Of a stretch of DNA of 5,004 nt, positions 1 through 5,004 are shown in pieces. The position numbers and the translations under genes are program-made. The DNA comes from Clostridia bacterium (GTDB lineage Bacteria; Bacillota; Clostridia; Oscillospirales; Acutalibacteraceae): assembly GCA_017549905.1 (NCBI GenBank), contig JAFYNC010000015.1:1-5004 (forward strand). Direction: 5' to 3'. The first letter of the stretch is position 1. The number at the start of each line of letters is the position of its first letter. Below the pieces are notes generated by a model, which saw nothing but the letters and a program-made list of their open reading frames with translations, ran no database searches and was not told the DNA's origin.

Positions 1-932
1 CAAAGGTTGTGGATGAGGCTTTGCATAACTACTTAACAAAATGCGATAGTTATGATGAGTTTTACAGCAAGATTAAAGAGGGGATTGAGGCAGAGTGCGA
101 TAAGATTTGCAACAATATAAATAACCTTTGGTTTATCCCATCACCCTTTATGAATGTTTTAATGGATTGCGATATTTATAATGGTGGTAAATACAATAAT
201 TTCGGTATCCACGGCACAGGTATTGCTACTGCGGCTGACTCTTTAGCTGCAATCAAAAAGTATGTTTTTGAAGAAAAAACAATTGGCAAACAGGAATTAA
301 TAGATGCTGTTGATAATAACTTTGAAAATAAATCTGAGCTTTTACACACGCTACGTTTTGATGCTCCAAAGCTTGGCAATAATGATGATTATGTTGATAG
401 TATTGCTACCAATCTTCTTGATACATTTGGCAATGCTTTAAAGGGCAAGAAAAACTGTAGAGATGGTATTTACAGAGCAGGAACAGGTTCTGCAATGTAT
501 TATTTGTGGCATGCTAACGAAATTGGCGCTTCACCCGACGGCAGACGTGATAAAGAAGCCTTTGGTACTAACTATTCCGTAAGCCTTTTTGCAAAGGTTA
601 AGGGACCTGTTTCGGTTATAGCTTCAATGACAAAGCAACATTTTGAAAATGCAATTAACGGCGGACCTTTAACACTTGAATTCCATCAGAGTATGTTTGC
701 TGATGAGGACGGCGTTGAAAAAGTAGGTCTTCTTGTTAAAAACTTTATTGACCGCGGCGGTCATCAGCTACAGCTTAATACTGTTAATCTTGAAAAAATG
801 TTGGATGCACAAAAACACCCTGAAAATTACAGACAGTTGGTTGTTCGTATTTGGGGTTGGAGCGCATATTTCGTTGAACTTGATAAAGAATATCAGGATC
901 ACGTAATTGCAAGACAAGCATATACTGTATGA
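1..932 (+). CDS. Glycyl radical enzyme (PFL-like family), C-terminal part, substrate unknown
   Basis: This is the C-terminal 309 residues of a large glycyl radical enzyme. The frame is open to the left edge (first full codon at 3), so the GTG at 9 is almost certainly internal; residues below are numbered from it. Visible family features are the GIATAADSLAAIKK segment (71-84), the PDGRR loop (176-180), GGPLTLEFH (218-226), the RGGHQLQLN stretch (249-257) and the C-terminal glycyl radical loop RIWGWSAYF, with Gly283 as the likely radical site, 24 residues before the end. Known members are about 750-900 residues long and have a catalytic thiyl cysteine some 310-370 residues before the glycine, so that cysteine and most substrate-contacting residues lie outside the window. 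The loop is RIWGW rather than the RVSGY of true pyruvate formate-lyase. Together with the cluster-bearing activase gene that overlaps it, this suggests a dehydratase, decarboxylase, C-N lyase or related GRE. The family call is firm; the substrate is open. Confidence -1.
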   Translation, partial: KVVDEALHNYLTKCDSYDEFYSKIKEGIEAECDKICNNINNLWFIPSPFMNVLMDCDIYNGGKYNNFGIHGTGIATAADSLAAIKKYVFEEKTIGKQELIDAVDNNFENKSELLHTLRFDAPKLGNNDDYVDSIATNLLDTFGNALKGKKNCRDGIYRAGTGSAMYYLWHANEIGASPDGRRDKEAFGTNYSVSLFAKVKGPVSVIASMTKQHFENAINGGPLTLEFHQSMFADEDGVEKVGLLVKNFIDRGGHQLQLNTVNLEKMLDAQKHPENYRQLVVRIWGWSAYFVELDKEYQDHVIARQAYTV

Positions 933-1696
933 TAGGTACGATTTTTGATATTAAAGAAATGGCTGTTCATGATGGCCCCGGAATTAGAACAACTGTGTTT
1001 TTTAAAGGTTGCCCTTTGAGATGCAGTTGGTGTCATAATCCCGAGGGGCTATCTTCCGAGCCTCAGATTATGTTTAAACAAGCAAGATGTAAAGGTTGTA
1101 ATAAATGCAAAACGGAATGTGAGCATCCCGAATGTAAACGCTTTGATGCTTGCATTTTCGCGTGTCCTGAAAATTGCTATGAAATTTCAGGCAAGGAAAT
1201 TGAAGCAAAGCAACTAGCCCGTGAACTTAAAACTACTGCTGAGGTTTTAATGGATAGCTTTGGTGGATTCACCTTTTCAGGTGGCGAACCGCTTATGCAA
1301 AAGGATTTTTTGCTTGAACTTGCAAAGGAACTTAGCGGTTATCACCTTTGTATTGAAACAAGCGGTTTTGCTAATAGTGAGGTTTTTAAAGAAGTAATTG
1401 ATGTAATGGATTTCATTATTATGGATATTAAAATTGCAGATTCAAAGCTTCACAAAATGTATACCGGTGTTGATAATGAGTTAATTCTCAAAAATTTTGA
1501 AATTTTGCGTAACAGCGGCAAACCGTATGTTATAAGAACTCCTATGATACCTAACATAACTGATACTGATGAAAACCTTGCTGCGATTAAAGCTATAATT
1601 GGTGACAGCGAATGGGAACATATTCCTTATAACGCTATGGCGGGTGCAAAATATAAAATGTTGGGACTCGATTACCCAATGGATAAAATTAATTAG
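929..1696 (+). CDS. Glycyl radical enzyme activating enzyme (radical SAM), 255 aa
   Basis: This radical SAM protein should abstract hydrogen from the glycine of the upstream GRE, using a 5'-deoxyadenosyl radical made from SAM. The N-terminus has the family signature HDGPGIRT (14-21) followed by the CX3CX2C cluster motif (Cys28, Cys32, Cys35; CPLRCSWC). A cysteine-rich auxiliary domain (54-83) holds eight cysteines. Next come the SAM-binding GGEP (118-121), the DIK motif (166-168) and the RTPMIPN strand (203-209), with a typical PYNAMAGAKYKMLG ending. The ATG at 929 overlaps the GRE stop as ATGA. There is no strong Shine-Dalgarno, so translation is probably coupled. An internal ATG at 959 would remove the conserved TIFDI start and is less likely. 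The auxiliary domain separates it from PflA, which lacks one, and matches activases of GRE eliminases and decarboxylases. At 255 residues it is at the short end of the family and stops soon after the conserved LGLDYP. The function is secure; the partner is inferred from the overlap. Confidence -1.
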   Translation: MIGTIFDIKEMAVHDGPGIRTTVFFKGCPLRCSWCHNPEGLSSEPQIMFKQARCKGCNKCKTECEHPECKRFDACIFACPENCYEISGKEIEAKQLARELKTTAEVLMDSFGGFTFSGGEPLMQKDFLLELAKELSGYHLCIETSGFANSEVFKEVIDVMDFIIMDIKIADSKLHKMYTGVDNELILKNFEILRNSGKPYVIRTPMIPNITDTDENLAAIKAIIGDSEWEHIPYNAMAGAKYKMLGLDYPMDKIN

Positions 1697-1702
1697 CATA
1701 AA

Positions 1703-1736
1703 AAAATCTCCTACAGAAATTTCTGTAGGAGATTTT
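1703..1736. terminator. Bidirectional intrinsic terminator, perfect 34-bp palindrome
   Basis: Every base from 1703 to 1719 pairs with 1720 to 1736. The folded form has a GC-containing CTCCTACAG/CTGTAGGAG stem around an AAATTT centre and flanking A/T arms. On the + strand the right arm ends in four Ts (1733-1736). On the - strand the A run at 1701-1706 reads as six Us after the stem. It lies 6 bases after the activase stop and 1 base beyond the stop of the - strand phosphoribosyltransferase gene, between convergent units, so a shared terminator is the natural reading. The longer U tract suggests better termination for the - strand transcript. Confidence -1.
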
Positions 1737-1737
1737 A

Positions 1738-2277
1738 CTATTTAAAGAATAACGGTAATTTTTCAAGGAATATTATATCGTCGCGGTCGGCGGCGTCGCC
1801 CTCGGCTAAAACTGCACAAGATGCGGCCTCTATAGCACCTGCTTTTTTAACAAGTTCTCTTGTAGCTATAAGAGATTCACCTGTGCTTATAACATCATCA
1901 ACGATAAGCACTTTTTTGCCCTTAATCATATTTGTTTCTGTTTCACCAAGATATAATTTCTGACTGTTTTTAGTGGTTATTGATGTAACCTCAACCTCTA
2001 ATGAATTTCGCATATAAACCTTAACGGCTTTACGAGCAATTACATAAGGCTTGCCGGATTGTCTTGCCATTTCGTAAGCTAAGGGAATGCTCTTGGCTTC
2101 AGGAGTGAGAATATAGTCAAACTCAGGAACTTTTTTAAGCAATTCTTCACTTGCTTTTATGGTAAGTTCAACATCACCGAAAATGATGAAAGCCGCAATA
2201 TCTAAATTTTCATTTACAGGGAACTTTTCAAGATTTCTTTCGAGTCCTGCAATTTTCATATTGTAATACTGGGACAT
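1738..2277 (-). CDS. Type I phosphoribosyltransferase, adenine/orotate type, 179 aa
   Basis: This is a cytoplasmic PRPP-dependent phosphoribosyltransferase, probably acting in purine or pyrimidine salvage. The decisive feature is the 13-residue PRPP-binding motif VLIVDDVISTGES (123-135), with the paired Asp127-Asp128. Ahead of it are a hood-side region with TPEAKSIPLAYEMAR (58-72) and KPYVIARKAVKVYM (76-89), typical of the Apt/PyrE-type fold. It ends AEGDAADRDDIIFLEKLPLF, a tail I associate with a clostridial group usually labelled adenine phosphoribosyltransferase. The length of 179 residues fits Apt (about 170-180). The base specificity is not proven: adenine, xanthine or a regulatory role are all possible, so no gene symbol is given. 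The ATG at 2277 is chosen because AGGAG lies 8 bases upstream; a second ATG at codon 7 has no such site. It is the last gene of the alaS cluster, 25 bases after the HIT gene, and its stop abuts the terminator. Confidence -1.
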   Translation of the reverse strand: MSQYYNMKIAGLERNLEKFPVNENLDIAAFIIFGDVELTIKASEELLKKVPEFDYILTPEAKSIPLAYEMARQSGKPYVIARKAVKVYMRNSLEVEVTSITTKNSQKLYLGETETNMIKGKKVLIVDDVISTGESLIATRELVKKAGAIEAASCAVLAEGDAADRDDIIFLEKLPLFFK

Positions 2278-2285
2278 AATAACAA

Positions 2286-2290
2286 CTCCT
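2286..2290 (-). promoter_or_regulatory. Ribosome binding site AGGAG of the phosphoribosyltransferase gene
   Basis: The complement of 2286-2290 reads AGGAG, with 8 bases before the ATG at 2277. This fixes the start at the first of two nearby ATG codons. It lies within the 25-base gap after the HIT gene, a gap too short to suggest a separate promoter. Confidence -1.
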
Positions 2291-2302
2291 TAAATTATAA
2301 AA

Positions 2303-2644
2303 TCAACCCGGAGGCCAAGCAAGGTTTCTGCGAGCTAAAAGGTGAAAATGAATGTGGTGAACTGTCTGTCCGCCGTCTTCACCGCAGTTATTAACTACTC
2401 GATAGCCTTTTTCTAAGTTTTCCTGCTTTGAAATTTTAGCAACTGCTTCAAAAACCTTACCAATAAGTGCACTGTTTTCACTGTTGATTTCATCTGCAGA
2501 AGAAATATGCTCTTTAGGAATTATAATAGCGTGGAAAGGTGCTTGAGGAGCAATGTCAGCAAAAGCATAAACATATTCGTCTTCATAAATTTTAGTTGAG
2601 GGGATTTCACCTGCAACTATTTTGCAGAATAAACAATCGGACAT
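2303..2644 (-). CDS. HIT family protein (HinT/PKCI-like nucleotide hydrolase), 113 aa
   Basis: This is a small cytoplasmic histidine triad protein. Relatives of the HinT branch hydrolyse AMP-lysine, AMP-NH2 and other purine nucleoside phosphoramidates. The triad is VHHIHFHLL, with His97, His99 and His101; by family analogy the middle histidines carry the covalent nucleotidyl intermediate. The N-terminus has CLFC (Cys4, Cys7). With His46 in PKEH and the histidine of the triad region, this resembles the zinc site of PKCI-type members. The C-terminus ends WPPG, also typical, and the length is normal. The frame can begin at a TTG at 2653, but that leaves no gap after the Shine-Dalgarno. The ATG at 2644 has GGAGG 9 bases upstream and gives the usual MSDCLFCKI start. 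It begins 5 bases after the alaS stop. A link to AlaRS through aminoacyl-AMP clean-up is attractive, since HinT can hydrolyse aminoacyl-adenylates, but it is inference from position. Confidence -1.
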   Translation of the reverse strand: MSDCLFCKIVAGEIPSTKIYEDEYVYAFADIAPQAPFHAIIIPKEHISSADEINSENSALIGKVFEAVAKISKQENLEKGYRVVNNCGEDGGQTVHHIHFHLLARRNLAWPPG

Positions 2645-2649
2645 TAAAT

Positions 2650-5004
2650 TCAACCTCCAATTTGTTGTTTTACAAGCTCTACAGCATTGTTAAGTGCAGT
2701 ATCGGTCATTGTAGCATCTTTACCGCCTGCCATAGCGCTATCAGGTTTACCGCCACCGTTACCACCGCAAATTTTTGCGATTTCGCGAACTAAGTTTCCT
2801 GCGTGAGCACCCTTTGAAACGGCAGTTTTACCGCAAGCCGCGCAGAAGGTTAATTTTTCGCCGTTTTGCGCACCTAAAACGATTACAGTATCATCATTTT
2901 CTGCTTTTACGGTATCAGTCATTTTGCGAAGTTCGTCAGGACTTGTTCCGTCAAGACGAGCAACTGCAACCTTAATATCGCCAATAACTGCTGCAGAATT
3001 TAATATATCGCCGATTTTAGAGCCTGCAAGTTTGCTTTCTAATTTTTCAAGCGACTGCTTAGTTTCTTTAAGTTCGTTCATAACAGCTGATGCACGTTTT
3101 GCAACATCATTAGAATTTTGAGCTTTAAGAACCGATGCAGTTTCATTTATAAGGTTAATATTATTGTAAATCAAATCAAGAACGTTAGCGCCTGTAACTG
3201 CCTCAATACGACGCACACCTGCGGCAACACTTGATTCAGAAATTATATGGAAAAGACCAATTTTTGAAGTGTTATCAACGTGTGTACCACCACAAAGCTC
3301 AATAGAAGTTTTATCAGCCGCAACAACACGAACAACGTCGCCGTATTTCTCACCAAACAATGCCATAGCGCCAAGTTTTTTAGCTTCGGCAATAGGCATT
3401 TCCTCGTTCATCACTTCAATACCGCTTAAAATAGCATTGTTTACAAAGTTTTCTACATTTAAAATTTCTTCTGCGGTTAAAGCGGAGAAATGAGTGAAGT
3501 CAAAACGAACTGTTTTATCATTTACTAACTGACCTGCTTGTTCAACGTGGTTACCAAGAACGGCGCGAAGACCTGCTTGTAAAAGGTGAGCCGCAGTATG
3601 ATTTCTTCTGATATCAGTTCTGCGGTCGGTATTAATAGTAGCATTAACAGTGTCACCAATAGAAATACTACCCTTTGTAACGGTACCAAAATGAGTGAAT
3701 ATACCTTGGGCAGTCTTTTTGGTATCGGTAACGACAAATTCAAATTCTTCGCCTGAGATAACGCCGTTATCACCAACCTGACCGCCGCTTTCAGCATAGA
3801 AAACAGTCGTATCAAGAACTAAAATTGCATTGTCACCGTCGGTAGCATTTCCTGAATGTTCACCTTCTTTGACAATGTCAAGAACAGTAGCGGTGCAAAT
3901 TTCATCGGTGTAACCTAAGAATTCTGTAGCGGCAATATCATCAAAAGCAATGTCATTACTCTTCCAACTTTCACCGTCAGAAGCTTTGCGAGCATTTCTT
4001 GCTTTCTCGCGTTGTTCGTTCATACACTCTTTGAACTTTTCTTCATCAAGGGTCATACCTTTTTCGGCTAAAATATCTTTGGTAAGGTCAACAGGGAAGC
4101 CATAGGTGTCATAAAGTTTAAATGCATCCTCGCCTGAAAGCACACCGCCGTTTGCAGTAAGGCTTTCAAGCATTGAAAGACCTTGGTCAATTGTTTTGTT
4201 GAAAGAAGCTTCTTCGTTTGTAATAACTTTTGTTATAAGTTCTTTTTTCTCAATAAGTTCAGGATAACCCGACTTGTTTTCATTAATAACAGTATCGCAA
4301 AGCTCCATAAAGAAGGGGCGGTTGATACCAATTAATTTACCGTGACGAACAGCACGTCTTATAATTCTGCGAAGAACATAACCTCTGCCTTCGTTAGAGG
4401 GGATTATACCATCACTAATCATAAAGGTAGCGGCGCGAGCGTGGTCGGTTATAGCGCGGATAGAAATGTCGGTTTTATTATCCTTGCCATATTCCTTGCC
4501 TGAAATAGCACAAACCTTATCGAGAATATTTCTGATGGTGTCAACTTCAAACATATTGTCAACATCCTGCATTATACAAGCAAGTCGTTCAAGACCCATA
4601 CCTGTATCAATGTTTTTGTGCTCAAGCTCGGTATATGTGCCGTCACCCATATTGTTAAACTGTGAGAAAACATTGTTCCAGATTTCCATATATCTGTCAC
4701 AGTCACAACCGGGTTTACAGTCGGGTGATCCGCAACCGTATTTTTCGCCGCGGTCAAAATATATTTCACTGCAAGGACCGCAAGGACCTGTGCCGTGCTC
4801 CCAGAAGTTATCAGCTTTTCCCATTCTAACTATTTTTTCTTCGGGTACGCCGATAACATCACGCCATAATGCAAAGGCTTCGTCATCCTCTTCATAAACT
4901 GAGGGCCAAAGTCTATCAGCAGGAATTTCTAAAGTTTCGGTTAAAAATTCCCAAGCCCACGGGATAGCTTCATTTTTAAAATAATCACCAAAAGAGAAGT
5001 TACC
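2650..5004 (-). CDS. alaS: Alanyl-tRNA synthetase, N-terminus missing
   Basis: AlaRS (class II) charges tRNA-Ala with alanine and removes misattached serine or glycine. The frame stays open to the right edge, giving 784 residues, numbered here from that edge. It begins at GNFSFGDYFK, which by alignment from memory is near residue 95 of the 876-residue E. coli enzyme. About 94 residues are therefore missing, and the full length would be about 878. In order there are: the catalytic domain with TGPCGPCSE (72-80), the DTGMGLER class II motif (133-140) and the RGYVLRRIIRRAVRHG region (207-222); a helical tRNA-binding part; the editing domain with zinc-site motifs HTAAH (469-473) and CGGTH (571-575); a coiled-coil-like stretch (about 638-661); and the C-Ala domain with the glycine-rich GGNGGGKPD (747-755). 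An insertion with four cysteines lies at 91-102. The Met codon at 4824 is internal, because conserved sequence continues upstream. All key residues seen are intact. It leads the alaS-HIT-phosphoribosyltransferase cluster; any promoter or T-box leader lies outside. Confidence -1.
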   Translation of the reverse strand, partial: GNFSFGDYFKNEAIPWAWEFLTETLEIPADRLWPSVYEEDDEAFALWRDVIGVPEEKIVRMGKADNFWEHGTGPCGPCSEIYFDRGEKYGCGSPDCKPGCDCDRYMEIWNNVFSQFNNMGDGTYTELEHKNIDTGMGLERLACIMQDVDNMFEVDTIRNILDKVCAISGKEYGKDNKTDISIRAITDHARAATFMISDGIIPSNEGRGYVLRRIIRRAVRHGKLIGINRPFFMELCDTVINENKSGYPELIEKKELITKVITNEEASFNKTIDQGLSMLESLTANGGVLSGEDAFKLYDTYGFPVDLTKDILAEKGMTLDEEKFKECMNEQREKARNARKASDGESWKSNDIAFDDIAATEFLGYTDEICTATVLDIVKEGEHSGNATDGDNAILVLDTTVFYAESGGQVGDNGVISGEEFEFVVTDTKKTAQGIFTHFGTVTKGSISIGDTVNATINTDRRTDIRRNHTAAHLLQAGLRAVLGNHVEQAGQLVNDKTVRFDFTHFSALTAEEILNVENFVNNAILSGIEVMNEEMPIAEAKKLGAMALFGEKYGDVVRVVAADKTSIELCGGTHVDNTSKIGLFHIISESSVAAGVRRIEAVTGANVLDLIYNNINLINETASVLKAQNSNDVAKRASAVMNELKETKQSLEKLESKLAGSKIGDILNSAAVIGDIKVAVARLDGTSPDELRKMTDTVKAENDDTVIVLGAQNGEKLTFCAACGKTAVSKGAHAGNLVREIAKICGGNGGGKPDSAMAGGKDATMTDTALNNAVELVKQQIGG
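2654..2658 (-). promoter_or_regulatory. Ribosome binding site GGAGG of the HIT gene, inside the alaS 3' end
   Basis: The complement of 2654-2658 reads GGAGG and is formed by the two terminal glycine codons of alaS (GGA GGT before TGA). It stands 9 bases from the HIT ATG at 2644. This supports ATG over the TTG at 2653 and suggests that translation of the two genes is coupled. Confidence -1.

Noticed and set aside
9..11. GTG at 9 as the real start of the glycyl radical enzyme gene
   Set aside because: The frame is open to the window edge with no ribosome binding site before it, and GREs need another 450 or more residues, including the catalytic cysteine.
176..379. 67-codon - strand open frame opposite the glycyl radical enzyme
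   Set aside because: It is antisense to a conserved coding region and has no domain or initiation signal; a chance frame.
1..932. Pyruvate formate-lyase proper (pflB)
   Set aside because: The radical loop is RIWGW rather than RVSGY, and the paired activase has an auxiliary cysteine-rich domain that PflA lacks.
2651..2653. TTG at 2653 as the start of the HIT gene
   Set aside because: It touches the GGAGG with no spacing; the ATG at 2644 has ideal 9-base spacing and gives the usual family N-terminus.
3525..3815. 96-codon - strand open frame inside alaS in another frame
   Set aside because: It overlaps the intact AlaRS editing region; the leucine-rich product is a frame-shifted shadow, and alaS shows no frameshift here.
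4822..4824. ATG at 4824 as the start of alaS
   Set aside because: Sixty further in-frame codons up to the window edge encode conserved AlaRS sequence, beginning GNFSFGDYFK.
4466..4897. 143-codon + strand open frame opposite alaS
   Set aside because: It is wholly antisense to conserved AlaRS catalytic sequence, has low-complexity serine/proline content, no recognisable domain and no ribosome binding site.
1..5004. tRNA, rRNA, riboswitch, CRISPR, insertion sequence or phage gene
   Set aside because: Reading both strands showed no such element; gaps between genes are 5, 25 and 41 bases. A T-box leader for alaS, if present, would lie beyond the right edge.

Overview
This window looks like chromosomal DNA of an AT-rich anaerobic Firmicute, probably a Clostridia-type gut or sediment bacterium. 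The reasons are the oxygen-sensitive glycyl radical enzyme with its radical-SAM activase, the AT-rich codon choice, strong AGGAG/GGAGG ribosome binding sites, and a clostridial-type AlaRS carrying a four-cysteine insertion. The genus cannot be decided from the sequence.

Layout: two convergent transcription units meet at about 1700-1740. On the + strand, the C-terminal part of a glycyl radical enzyme (GRE; 5' end outside the window) runs to 932. It overlaps by 4 bases (ATGA) the gene for its activating enzyme (929-1696). On the - strand, read from right to left, come alanyl-tRNA synthetase (alaS, 5' end outside the window, ending at 2650), a small HIT-family protein (2644-2303) and a type I phosphoribosyltransferase of the adenine/orotate type (2277-1738). 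A perfect 34-bp palindrome (1703-1736) fills almost all of the 41-base gap between the two facing stop codons and should terminate transcription in both directions.

How the genes work together: the activase cleaves SAM to place a glycyl radical on the GRE (Gly codon 855-857), which then catalyses a radical reaction on a substrate that cannot be named from this fragment. The pair is not pyruvate formate-lyase in the strict sense, because the activase carries a cysteine-rich auxiliary cluster domain that PflA lacks. The - strand genes form a tight housekeeping cluster: tRNA charging, nucleotide-phosphate hydrolysis and nucleobase or nucleotide salvage. The Shine-Dalgarno of the HIT gene is made from the last sense codons of alaS.

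The window is almost entirely coding, with no gap above 300 bases. I see no RNA gene, mobile element, CRISPR array or phage gene. The only part with real discovery potential is the GRE/activase pair of unassigned substrate; the rest is ordinary.
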